Source: Gadus chalcogrammus (Eukaryota > Chordata > Actinopteri > Gadiformes > Gadidae). From it: a stretch of DNA of 64,000 nucleotides. Both the position numbers and the translations under genes were made by a program. Below are positions 38,976-51,000 of this stretch, in pieces (positions within the stretch are counted from its first letter, which is position 1; every line of letters begins with the position of its first letter). The notes under the pieces are model-generated. The model saw only the letters and a list, made by a program, of their open reading frames with translations, did no database searches and had not been told where the DNA came from. The DNA is taken from assembly GCF_026213295.1 (NCBI RefSeq), contig NC_079420.1, positions 5,380,209-5,444,208 on the forward strand, given 5' to 3'.

Positions 38976-40009
38976 TTTTTTTTCATGACGACCAATAAAA
39001 TACGACAGTGTTACCCCTTATATTTTATTTGACAAAGACAACAGTGTTACCCCTTATGTTATTTTTCATGATGACCAATAAAAAACAACAGTGTTACCCC
39101 TTATGTTTTTCTTTCATGACGACCAATAAAAAACGACAGTGTTACCCCTTATGTTATTTCATGACGACCGATAAAAAAAAACAGTGTTACCCCTTACGTT
39201 TTTTTTCATGACGACCAATAAAAAACGACAGTGTTACCCCTTATGGTTTTTTTCCTGACGACCAAAGAAAAACGACAGTGTCACCCCTCATGTCTCATTT
39301 GATAAAAACGACAGTGTTACCCCTTATGTTTTTTTCCCCTGATGACTGATGAAAAACAACAGTGTTACCCCTTATATTTGATTAGACAAGGACAATTATC
39401 TATTTTTTTTCAAACATGTATTTTTTCATGACGACCAATAAAATACGACAGTGTTACCCCTTATATTTTATTTGACAAAGACAACAGTGTTACCCCTTAT
39501 ATTTTATTTGACAAAGACAACAGTGTTACCCCTTATGTTTTTTTTCATGATGACCAATAAAAAAGAACAGTGTTACCCCTTATTTTTTTCTTTCATGACG
39601 ACCAATAAAAAACAACAGTGTTACCCCTTAGGTTTTTCTTTCATGACGACCAATAAAAAACAACAGTGTTACCCCTTATGTTTTTTTCATGACGACCGAT
39701 AAAAAACAACAGTGTTACCCCTTATGTTTTTTTTTATGACGACCAATAAAAAACAACATTGTTACCCCTTATGGTTTTTTTCATGACGACCAAAGAAAAA
39801 CGACAGTGTCACCCCTCATGTTTCATTTGATAAAAACGACAGTGTTACCCTTTACGTTTTATTTGATTAAAACGACACTGTTACCGTTTATGTTTTTTTC
39901 CCATGATGACTGATGAAAAACAATAGTGTTACACCTTATACTTTATTTGACAAGGATTTTTTTTTTTTCCCAATGTTTTTTTTTTCATGACGACCAATAA
40001 AAAACGGAA

Positions 40010-40360
40010 GTTGTAGGCCTACCCCTGTCAACGTTTTTGCGTGGATCCGAACCTGAGCTGTTTAAAGTGTTAACCTCCGATCTTATCAATGCACCATCAA
40101 CACACCGAATAAAGTCATCACAATGGTTATACTTGACTTTATAATTTGCATGAAATAGAAATAAGAGTCTTCCAAGAGAGGACATCAACCGGACTTGAAA
40201 CCCGGTCTCCAGGGGGTTAGTTCACAGCTCTCTCCACTTCCCACTGAAATGTATAGTTTAATTATCTCTGAGGTTATATTTGACAATGCAATAGACATGA
40301 TAGCATTACGTTTAAAATTAAAGAAATTGTGTTTTCCTCAGAAATTGGGTTAGGGTTACG
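40010..40360 (-). repeat. tRNA-like dimer module 2 inside the minisatellite
   Basis: Same first tRNA-like block as module 1 (B-box-like GGTTCGGATCC, minus strand, about 40109-40039). The second block (40250-40185) reads CAGTGGGAAGTGGAGAGAGC and ends in GGGTTTCAAGTCC, a B-box-like element. The second blocks of modules 1 and 2 differ enough to be separate derivatives. Confidence 0.4.
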
Positions 40361-42588
40361 ACAGTGTTACCGTTTACGTTTCATTTGATAAAAACGACAG
40401 TGTAACCCCTTATATTTTATTTGACAAGGACACATTTTTTTTTTTCAAATATGTTTATTTTCATGACAACTAATAAAATACGACAGTGTTACCCCTTATA
40501 TTTTATTCGACAAAGACAACAGTGTTAGACCTTATGTTTTTATTCATGACGACCAATAAAAAAACAACAGTGTTACCCATTATGTTTTTTTTCATGACGA
40601 CCAATAAAAAACAACAGTGGTACCCCTTATGTTTTTTTTTGCATGACGAACATAAAAAACAACAGTGTTACCCCTTATGGTTTTTTTCATGACGACCAAA
40701 AAAAAACGACAGTGTCACCCCTCATATTTCATTTGATAAAAACGACAGTGTTACCCCCTATGTTTTAATTGATAAATATCGACAGTTTTACCCCTTATAT
40801 ATGTAATAGACATGTTACCCCTTATGTTTATTTCATGACGGCCGATAAAAAACAACACTGTTACCCCTTATGTTTTTATTCATGACGACCAATAAAAAAA
40901 CAACAGTGTTACCCATTATGTTTTTTTTCATGACGACCAATAAAAAACAACAGTGTTACCCATTATGTTTTTTTCATGACGACCAAAAAAAAACGACAGT
41001 GTCACCCCTCATATTTCATTTGATAAAAACGACAGTGTTACCCCCTATGTTTTAATTGATAAATATCGACAGTGTTACCCCTTATATATCCAATATATAT
41101 ATATGCAATAGACATGTTACCCCTTATGTTTATTTCATGACGGCCGATAAAAAACGACAGAGTTACCCCTTATGTTTTTTTTTCATGACGACCAATAAAA
41201 AACGACAGTGTTACCCCTTGTGTTTTTTTTCCTGACGACCAATAAAAATAGAACAGTGTTACCCCTTATGGTTTTTTTCATGACGACCAAAGAAAAACGA
41301 CAGTGTCACCCCTCATATTTCATTTGATAAAAACGACAGTGTTACCCCCTATGTTTTAATTGATAAATATCGACAGTGTTACCCCTTATATATCCAATAT
41401 ATATGTATGCAATAGACATGTTACCCCTTATGTTTATTTCATGACGGCCGATAAAAAACGACAGAGTTACCCCTTATGTTTTTTTTTCATGACGACCAAT
41501 AAAAAACGACAGTGTTACCCCTTGTGTTTTTTTTCCTGACGACCAATAAAAATAGAACAGTGTTACCCCTTATGTTTTTTTTCATGACGAACATAAAAAA
41601 TAACAGTGTTACCCCTTATGGTTTTTTTCATGACGACCAAAAAAAAACGACAGTGTCACCCCTCATATTTCATTTGATAAAAACGACAGTGTTACCCCCT
41701 ATGTTTTAATTGATAAATATCGACAGTTTTACCCCTTATATATGTAATAGACATGTTACCCCTTATGTTTATTTCATGACGGCCGATAAAAAACAACACT
41801 GTTACCCCTTATGTTTTTATTCATGACGACCAATAAAAAAACAACAGTGTTACCCATTATGTTTTTTTTCATGACGACCAATAAAAAACAACAGTGTTAC
41901 CCATTATGTTTTTTTCATGACGACCAAAAAAAAAAGACAGTGTCACCCCTCATATTTCATTTGATAAAAACGACAGTGTTACCCCCTATGTTTTAATTGA
42001 TAAATATCGACAGTGTTACCCCTTATATATCCAATATATATATATGCAATAGACATGTTACCCCTTATGTTTATTTCATGACGGCCGATAAAAAACGACA
42101 GAGTTACCCCTTATGTTTTTTTTTCATGACGACCAATAAAAAACGACAGTGTTACCCCTTGTGTTTTTTTTCCTGACGACCAATAAAAATAGAACAGTGT
42201 TACCCCTTATGTTTTTTTTCATGACGAACATAAAAAATAACAGTGTTACCCCTTATGTTTTTTTTCATGACGACCAAAGAAAAACGACAGTGTCACCCCT
42301 CGTATTTCATTTGATAAAAACGACAGTGTTACCCCCTATGTTTTAATTGATAAATATCGACAGTGTTACCCCTTATGTTTTTTTTCATGACGACCAATAA
42401 AAAACGACAGTGTTACCCCTTATTTTTCATTTGATAAAAACAACAGTGTTACCCCTTTTTTTTTTTTTCATGACGACCAAAGAAAAACAAAAGTGTTCAC
42501 CCGTTATGTTTTATTTGATAAATATCGACAGTGTTACCCCTTATGTTTATTTCATGCAGCCAATAAAAAATGACAGTGGTACCCCTGT

Positions 42589-42807
42589 CGACGTTTTCGC
42601 AGGGATCCGTACCTGAGCTGTTTAGAGTGTCCGAACTTTTCAATGCACCTTCAATACACAGAATAAAGACATCAGAATGGTTATACTTGACTTTATAATA
42701 CGCATGAAATTGAAATAAGAGACTTCCAACAGTGGACATCAACCGGACTTGAACCCCGGTCTCCAGGGGGTTAGCTCACAGCTCTCTCAACTTCCCACTG
42801 AGATTAG
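42589..42807 (-). repeat. tRNA-like dimer module 3 at the end of the minisatellite
   Basis: The first block is degenerate (42601-42660). The second block (42806-42736, minus strand) reads CTCAGTGGGAAGTTGAGAGA and ends in GGGGTTCAAGTCC, the best B-box match of the three modules. It abuts duplication unit 3 directly. Confidence 0.4.
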
Positions 42808-44330
42808 TAAGCATTTTTTTTAAGTTTACACTGGCCAAAGAAAGAGCTGCACTGTATATATTGCCTAGCCATTTATTCATTACATATTTGGCCCCCTTTT
42901 TCTTTTAATAATGTGTAACTAAATACAGTTTCTAAATATCTGAAGTGTCAGTCTGTGGTCGTTCTACTGTGCTGTGTAATTCTGTCCAATTGAGAATTTA
43001 CAATGTTCTAATGAGTAGACTTGGGACTGGGGATTAATTATTGAGGAATATTCCAAATTGCACTCAATATTTACTCTGATTGTCTCTTCATTGTTAGTGA
43101 CTTTAAAACAGCAATCATCTGCACTTCGTGTAATGCAACTAACTATATAGAAATGGCAATCGTGTACACAAAACAAATCCCTGGTCCCATCTCCTTGATG
43201 ATCAGACAAGCTTAAGCTTTTTTTTTTTTGGATTTGTTACAAGTGACTGTCCTAGATGGAAATACAAATATGAAATGCTGCTGTACCTTATTTTATAATG
43301 TTTTCAATAAAATAAACAAAAACTTGGATAAATTGCCTGTGGTGCCTGGACTGAAAAAATAAGTATTTACTGCTTTTATGCCACATGGTGGCAGTGTATC
43401 CCACTTTATTAGGGGCCGATTGGATAAATAATTGCACAGGTTTTGAAATCGGTTCTTTATTGCATAGCGGTCTCAATTTAGCAAATGTCATTTTGAATAG
43501 CATGCAAGCCAATTAAAAATAACACCCCTTTTTAAAAAAAAAAACGACACTCACGTGAATATAAGTCTTACAACAACTACGTCTAGTGCAATTATTAAAG
43601 GTTTTCCTGGAATTCCCTGAAGTTGGAATAGTTATAAAAGGTATCCCCAAAAGCATAAAATATATTTATGAAGTATTTAATTGGAGAAAATAGATCGGGT
43701 GTATTTTCATTAACCCATTGCACTTATTATATACTGGTAACAGGGATTCTTGGACTCTTTACAAAATACATTCACTGTAAAGTTTGTTCCAAATAGAAGA
43801 ATCGGTTGTTGGATTCCCAAGAGGAATCTATACACATATTATACACGTATTAAATAAGCATAAGCTGTGCAGGTGTGCCTTTGGAGAAGCTATAAACTGT
43901 TACAGAACAGTGTGTTTGCAAGGAGTATGGCGTCACAAGGCCGTTGTATGCTTTAGTCAAAGCAAGTTTGTTACTAGTTCTTTGGTGATACTACAGTACA
44001 AAAGAAGGCACTGGTCTAAGTGAATGCCAGCGATAACCGATCATGTCGAATACAACATTGCAATTCAATTGAAGAGCCCATATTATAACCAACATGTGTA
44101 TGCTCTTCTTTAGTCGGTGGCGACATCAAGATCCCAAACAATGACGTCTAACTGGCATGTGCGCAAACATAAAACCAAAACAATGAAATAAGTGAACACA
44201 CTAAAACCCCAATCAGTAACTTTGTAAATTAACGACTTAACCAAACGGTCTGTACTCTATAAGTAATAAAAACACACTCATCCATTCTGTTGGGTTTTCT
44301 TTACAAACACTCTAATCTCCCTGACTCTTA

Positions 44331-44824
44331 GGGTGCACTCACACTAGGCCATCTGGCCGTGGCCGTGGCCGTTTACACACCTAACCGTGCTCAAATCTGC
44401 CAGTGTGAGTGTGGCCAGTCTGGCCAGGCCAATTTGGCCACTTGGGAGAGGTGTGCTGCTACGGTACGGGCCGCTACGGTACAGATGCTAATGAGCCGAC
44501 ACGCGCGCACGCACGGCTACGCAGCCTGAGCTGGATGACGTATAGTCCATGCGACGACCACGGACATAATAAAGGCGACGAGCCTTCTTTCCCATTAAAC
44601 GGTAAACATCGCGTCAAGCGGTTCAACTGTTGGTGTGTTCTCTGTGTTGTTGTCCATTGTTGTTAAAACTCTGACTGGCGGCAGACTTTATTATGGTCCA
44701 TGCAGCGGACGCTTGGTGATGACGTGTTAAGACGTGATGACGTATGTACAAGAGCCTACCTTGGCCCAGGCCACAGTTGCGACGGCCAACGGCCACGGCC
44801 AGATGGCCTAGTGTGAGTGCAGCC
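44331..44824. mobile_element. PIF/Harbinger-like non-autonomous transposon
   Basis: A 494-base insertion just 3' of tmem168 copy 3. Inverted ends GGGTGCACTCACACTAGGCC and GGCTGCACTCACACTAGGCC, extending through GGCCGTGGCCG. Target duplication TTA at 44328-44330 and 44825-44827, typical of Harbinger. The copy 1 site (GACTCTGAAGATCC) is empty. No transposase is encoded. Confidence 0.8.
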
Positions 44825-44857
44825 TTAAGATCCATGCCTTTAACCGAGTGCAGGGGG

Positions 44858-47800
44858 CTAGGACCTGACCAGCTTGAAGCCCTGGCCCGTGTCTAGGATA
44901 GCGGGCGGGAACCAGTTTAGCTTGAGCCTCCGCAGGTACCGTTGGAAGACGCCGCAGCCCCAAAACACGTCCAGGCCGCAGGCCCACAGCGCCAGCCGGA
45001 CCACGGGGTAGGTGACTCTGGGGAAGTAGGTCTGCCAGTGTCTGTTGACGTCGCCCTCAGTGGGCAGGTGCAGCGAGTAGTCGCCCCAGTGGTGGGACAC
45101 GCCGTAGACGGCCGACACGGGGCGGCCCGGCTCCGACCAGCGAATGTCGGCGCCGGGGTTGCAGTTGAACTCCACCCAGCGGTGGGTGAAGTCCCCGAGC
45201 TGACCCGCGTCCTGCACCTCTGGGTCGGAGGCGGGCGAGAGAGTGGCGCCCTGCACCGCCACATAGAGGCCGGAGTACTCGCGGCCCGCCTCGACACGGC
45301 CCACCTCCTTGGTCCAGGGAAGGGCGTTTTCCACGTCAAGAACCAGGATGAGACGGGAGCAGGCCCCGGCGTTCTTCTCCCGCCACCACTTGACGATCTG
45401 GTCCAGCTGCAGGGTGTCACCGCCTGGTGGATGTGACACAGGAGGAGACGACGACACGTTACGGTCTAATGAACCTCGACCTAAATACAACTACACAACA
45501 AGTGAGTGTAAGAGCTAAGGTACAAAACATGTATGGTCATTTGAAATGCTATTGATCAATTATGTGCATCGTTGATAAATAAATAGGAAAGGTTGTCAGG
45601 GTTACAAACTAATGTCAAATAATTGAATAGCTCAGCTCAGGCACGTATACAAATAAGTGCTCATACTACTCGTAGGTTAAGATACTGTAGCACTAAGTTA
45701 TCAGAGCTGAATACTGTAAGATTCAATGTCGATCGACCAAAAATTAATTGTTTATTTTGATAAGCTATTAAGCCATTTATCAAACATTTGGTGGTTAATG
45801 TTGCAGTTGGATTTACATTAGTGGTGGGCATAGATTTTTTTTTTTTTAAATAGATTAATCTAGATACATTTTGGAATTAATCTAGATTAAAATGGCAAAC
45901 AGCAAAAAATCCTTTTGTTTACCTTGACAGCTGTCAATTATATGGCAACGGTGAATTATCAAATATAATTCACAGCCGTAAGTTGTGAAGTGCCCATGCA
46001 AGTGAACGGAGCATAAACAAAAATAGTTGACAGCTGAACGTTGGGAAGGCCCATGCAAGTGAATGGAGCAGTCTACAGCAATGAGAAGATCCGTGTAATA
46101 ATCCATAATAATGTAAGGTTTAGAAGTTAAATATTTGAAAGTTGTAGAATGAATTAATATAATTTATATTGGAGTTAATTTGCTAGAAATGTACTTACAA
46201 TGTTTAGTCAGTTAATCATTTACATATTAATGTCACAATTATTACTTAGATATTTACATGTTTACATATTTAACACAGTCAGGATATTCTGTTGAATCTG
46301 CCGATTCCCTCACGTTTACCTCAGTCTAAATTCTAGCTTCTGATTGGTTAGTTCGGTCACGTGATGGGTCCGAACAAGGAAATGTTTGAAAATAGATTAA
46401 CCGCGATATTTTTTTTTATCGCCCGATAAAAGTTTTGCGTTAACGCCGATAACGGCCCACCACTAATTTACATATTTGCTTCAGATAATTATAAAAGGAA
46501 ATGTTCACCTTTTCTTAAAGCAAGCACATTTAATGAACCACTTTGGACCTGTAAGTTTGAGGTCATTTGCTATAGTCTAAAATTATTAAGTGCAATATAA
46601 CCATTCGAGTAATCAATCCAAAAAAATCGTTACTAGTTGCAGCACTACAATCATTTCGCCCAAAAAATAATAATCTTTCGGCAATTAATGTCAGACTTTA
46701 TAGAGTCACCAGCACCACAGGGCACCTCCAATGCGTCTGAGCTTCAGCCTGCTCACCTGCCAGAGCCCACTCCCCGGTGCGGTGCGTGTGTCCGCTGTAG
46801 TACACCACGTAGGTGTCGTGGCGCGGGCCGTCGGCCGTCCGCTGCTCCAGGAAGCTGCGCAGCTTGGCCTGCATGGCCTCCAGGCTCTGCCCGCTGGTGG
46901 AGTAGTCGCAGCCGAAGTTCTCGATCATGTGGTGGGCGAAGAAGAGCTGCACCTTGTTCAGCATGTCCGTGGAGCGCTGGTTGAGCTGCTGCACCTGGTC
47001 CGGGGGCAGCAGCATGGGCTGGCCGTCGAGGCTGGATGGGAGGGGGAGGGCGGGGGAGACGGTGAGCTGAGGGAGGAGGCTGAGGCAATCCCTTTACTCA
47101 ACTCATGGCTGCTCACTTGGTTTTGAGCCCTTGCGTTCTCGCATGATGCACATCAAAATGGTATATAATATTCATAGTGCGAGTCTCCAAAAAATGTGAT
47201 TAAGATGAGATATTTTAAGCAAATTAATTTCCAGATGTTTGCCTACAGGAGTTGAAGTTTTTTAGAGGAATGAGATAATGTCCAATATTATTTTCTACCA
47301 ATCCTAAAATACCTTTTTACTGCTTTTTCCTATACTGTTAATAGATGAAGTAATTGGCTGGCTTACTAAAAGGTGTAGGACAGCTTATGTGTGGGCAACG
47401 ACTACCTGCAGTAATTAGTGGGGATGACCACAGCGTAGCCCACGAGGGTTCCCCCCAGACTGTTGCCCAACTCGTGGAATAGCCCGTGGAAGAGGGACTC
47501 CAAGAGCAGCACCAGCAGGGACACACTGATGGAGAGGCTGCAGACCGACTGGGGAGAAAGAGGGGGAGGCACTTTCAAGTCAGGGCAACTTCAGGCTGAA
47601 ACCAAATGTGCAAAAAGGGCCCCTATTTTACCACCAAATGCGAGATATCAGATGTATTGACTAAGGACCTTATGGACTGTATCAACATGTTGATTCGAGC
47701 CACCCATCCCACATCCGGCTGGACACTCCAATTTGTGATGTCCCCAACATTTTGAAATGTAGACGCTTTAAATGACTCAGTGACTAACCTCACAACTGGT

Positions 47801-48981
47801 TGTAAAATGGGGGCAAAATGCATGATATTGTATGCAATAATTCAGCCTACCATCCATGCCAGAGCTGCCAAAATGAGGGTGGACAGCAGCGTCAATAGAA
47901 CGAGGCGTTGTGAGATGAGGCAGAAGTGTCGCACGCCTTTGGATGCCATGACCTTGTCTAGACTGTTGAACCCTGACCCCTGGGCCAAGCACACTCTCTG
48001 ACAGGCGCTGATTTTGGTGTTGAAGCCCCATAAGGTGATTAAGAACACCAGGTGGATGATGCCCCAGAAGAGCATGCAGACCACGAAGGCTGGAATCATC
48101 AGGTACAACTGGCCCCCGTCCGACAGCTTAGACGCGGCCAGAACGAGGAACGTCACCTCAACCACCAGCAGTAGGGGAAGGAGGGACAGCCGTCGCCAGC
48201 CTCCAGCCGCCAGGAACGGCTGCCAGCGCTCGGTCACAGACGAGCCGCTGAAGTAGTAGTCGAGTAGAGGGTCGCACATGAGTTGGCTCAAGAAACACGC
48301 CAAGGCAAACTTGTTGGTGGACACGTCCAGGCCCTTGATGAACAGGAATTCACCGAAGAAGGCGAAGCCGACTAGGTTGGGAATTGTGAGGACAGCTTTC
48401 ACCCGAAGAACGACCATCAGTACCGCCAACGCACCGACAAACACCGCCACACTCGGAGAGCTGCTGACCACGAATGACACGATGCCAAAGCCGACCAGTT
48501 CCATCCGCTCCGCCGTGGTGAGGAAAGCCGGACGGTACTTTGCGCATCCGCATATCCGCTCCACCAGAGCCCAGAGAGTTCTGAGAACCATACTAGTCAA
48601 GAGCAAGTAGTTGGTGGTCTGCTCCTTCACGCCGTGGTCGAGGGCAGGACTACCGACGAAGCACAGGAGACCCAACAGAGACCCCTGCCACAGGTGGATC
48701 AGACTTTGGCTGACTTTCTCCATGTGGAAGTAACAGTGAAGTACAATCGCTAATCCAAGGACAACGAGGGCCAAAACGAAGATGATGAGCATGTTGGCCT
48801 CTTGGCTGAGTTCCCATCGTGCATATATCCCGAGGCAGATCGCCACCAGCAGACTGATGCGGGACAGATAGTCCAGGGCCCGCATGGAGGAGCGGATGGT
48901 CGCCTCTCCACGGAGCTCCTGCAGCCGGGCCATGGCTGCGCGCATGCAGTGGGTGACGCCGTAGCGCATAAAGCGGCACAT
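44858..48981 (-). CDS. tmem168: transmembrane protein 168, tandem copy 3 (probable ancestral position)
   Basis: Exons in coding order: 48981-47851, 47548-47406, 47031-46757, 45423-44858; GT-AG introns, 704 codons plus TAG. All landmarks are kept: MCRFMRYGV start, [93 protein letters not shown]. It has a four-residue insertion (VEAGREYSG) after the LPWTKEV segment compared with copies 1 and 2. Intron 2 is only 374 bases; intron 3 is 1333 bases because of a hAT-like insertion. It lies next to bmt2 in the same orientation, as in human 7q31. Confidence 0.93.
45819..46465. mobile_element. hAT-like non-autonomous transposon
   Basis: A 647-base insertion in tmem168-3 intron 3. Terminal inverted repeats TAGTGGTGGGC and GCCCACCACTA, with an 8-base duplication ATTTACAT at 45811-45818 and 46466-46473. 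Internal GATTAATCTAGAT and TTAACGCCGATAACGG motifs are of the kind common in short fish hAT elements. No transposase is seen. Confidence 0.88.
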
Positions 48982-51000
48982 GCCCTCTCCGTGTAGCACA
49001 CGACCTCGAAGAAAACGCCGGCTCACCGTGTCATTTTAAAGTAATTGTCTTGATTCTCCGTCTGTTAGGTGAGCCATGGCCAGCCTTTATGGAGTTAGAT
49101 CTGACAGGTCATCGGTTAGCATGAGTAGCTAACCTAACTTTTAATGTTGGGTATTTGACGGAGGACGGAGCCATCTGGTGTGACGCGAGTGGCCGTTTCA
49201 TATTCGTGCATGATGGGTAATGCCCCAAAGCAGTTTCATCAATTTTAGCAAAGTGTCATTCGTAAAGTAATGTCGCTTCCTGAAGTAAGTTAAGTGCGCC
49301 GAAAGTTTTGGTCAGATGACATCCGTCAGAGTTACTACGGCAAGAGCGTAGAGTCAAGTTTAGTTCGGCTCAAAACGTAATAACGCACACATTGGGTTTC
49401 ATTGGACACAAACCCTGCTCTACATTTATAACGACAAACTTTCTCAGATGCGCTCACGAGACGGCCGTGTATGATGTTGTCAGAAGTGAACCTTGACGTC
49501 TATTGAAAGTGTCTTCCCACGGAGACAGCTCTCCCCTGGACTTTCCATTGCAACACCAAGTATTTGTTGATATTTGGTCGGTGGTCACACTTGTAGATTA
49601 TGAGTGGTGAAAAAAGAGGCATAAGGCACTTTTAACTGCTTATTATTACAAAATGCTGCAATAAAAACACTTCTATCAGCACAGAGGTATGGACATGTTG
49701 AACACATGGAGGGTTGTGGAAAATAATTTCATTTTTTTTCCCTATACTGTTAATAGATGAAGTCATTGGCTGGCTTTCTAAAAGGTGTAGGACAGCTTAT
49801 GTGTGGGCACCGACTACATGATGACCGGTTTTTAAAAAAAAAAAACGGTCATCATGACTGTCAAAAACGAAAAAGAAAGCAGATTGCATATGCTCGCTGC
49901 GTTGTGTTTAGGTAGAACCTGTTTTCCGCTATGGCTCGGGCAATATGACATTCACACATGCGGATTTATTAATTCTTTACTGCAGTCATACCAGATGCTT
50001 GACACGCAAACGGGTTCTCCGGTGGTGCATAGCAGCAGCAGTCGAACCTATGCTACCAAGTTGAATGAATGAGTTGGGGGTGGGGGTCAAGGGTCAAGCT
50101 CCGCTCAAGTTTGACTGTGTTGGGTTGGGTATTAGTTGCAGAAGTGTCGAATGAGGAACTGATTATGATCCAAATAATTTACCATCATGTATTATTTATT
50201 TTTTTATCTGATAGCCTGGTCTCAAATTGGAATCGGGACCACTCAATCTACAATGTGAATTTAACCCTGGATAGTGGTTCTTATGTAGATGGAGGAGACA
50301 ACTAATGAGACACGGACACATGACATGTACAATACTTTATAAAAATGGAACCATAAGCACACCTTGTTCTGCAATGTCAAAATACTTTGTAAAGCATTGT
50401 TGTAATGCAAGCGGACCAATGTCAACACTGGAAGACAAATGCAACCACTTATCACAAAATAAGATCACTTTTTTTCTCGTCAGTACAGTGAAAATACAGG
50501 TGATATCAGCAGAGAAATTCGTATTTGCTGGCGAAAGACCAGAGGGAATGCAGTAGTAGTTATTAAATGAGGAAAACCTATCCTGTAAACCAACAATATA
50601 TTTTAACAATCAACTTTGGACAATGTAGAATTTCACAAAGGGTGTTCATATATTCATAAATACTTTTCAAGGGGGTGTGAATAGTCTCCCAACACAAACA
50701 TGGAGAAGGCACCTCAGAAGATTGGATATTCTATAATGAACACGGTCATGATTAGGACACGGAGATGAATCGGCCTCAAAGTACCCTTGTAGATATTAAA
50801 AGTAAAGCGCCATCAGCAAGCTGTGACAGCATGTATTCAAAATTCAACAATCACTCTTATTTAACACACACAACTTCAGCCACTCGTTGCCTGTTAAAGG
50901 GAACACAGTACAGGCCTTCACACGACATTTCAAGCTAGTGTTTTTTTTCTATCAAAGATTAGATTTTGTTGGCTATTGCTAACATAAATTTGCCTCTAAG

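Larger units (their letters stand above)
36901..42588. repeat. AT-rich minisatellite, 46-48 base unit, with higher-order repeats
   Basis: Over a hundred degenerate units of the type ACAGTGTTACCCCTTATG, T-tract, CATGACGACCAAT, A-tract. Variant units (TTTGATAAAAACGACAG, TTGATAAATATCGACAG) occur in a fixed order. In the right part the order repeats with a period of 941 bases (CGGCCGATAA at 40839 and 41780; at 41141 and 42082). Two non-satellite modules interrupt it (about 38670-38975 and 40010-40360) and a third ends it. Because many units are 48 bases, repetitive open frames appear (LPLMFFFMTTNKK); these are not genes. Confidence 0.95.
42808..51000. repeat. segmental duplication unit 3 (3' UTR tail copy plus tmem168 copy 3)
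   Basis: Starts inside the ptdss2 3' UTR homology at a point equal to about 18003, passes the AATAAA at about 43303, then tmem168 3' flank, tmem168 copy 3 and its 5' flank. Similarity to unit 2 ends near 51000 (after ACATAAATTTGCC). Beyond that the DNA is single-copy up to bmt2, so this unit is the one in the syntenic, probably ancestral, position. In the 5' flank the CCAAT box seen in copies 1 and 2 is mutated (CATCGG at 49110-49115). Confidence 0.8.

Noticed and set aside
36901..42588. Regularly spaced repeats that could suggest a CRISPR array, and long repetitive open frames
   Set aside because: Vertebrate DNA with no cas genes; the units are contiguous degenerate minisatellite copies without unique spacers. 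The frames arise because many units are 48 bases, divisible by three.
44942..45436. Long plus-strand open frames across tmem168 last exons (also near 27539-27925 and 46731-47126)
   Set aside because: They mirror the GC-rich minus-strand exons; the minus frame carries the family sequence and splice sites.
17258..51000. Assembly artefact (collapsed or duplicated haplotypes) as the cause of three tmem168 copies
   Set aside because: Copies differ by many substitutions, in-frame indels, distinct transposons with target duplications, and different flanks; this is too much for alleles, although long reads should confirm it.
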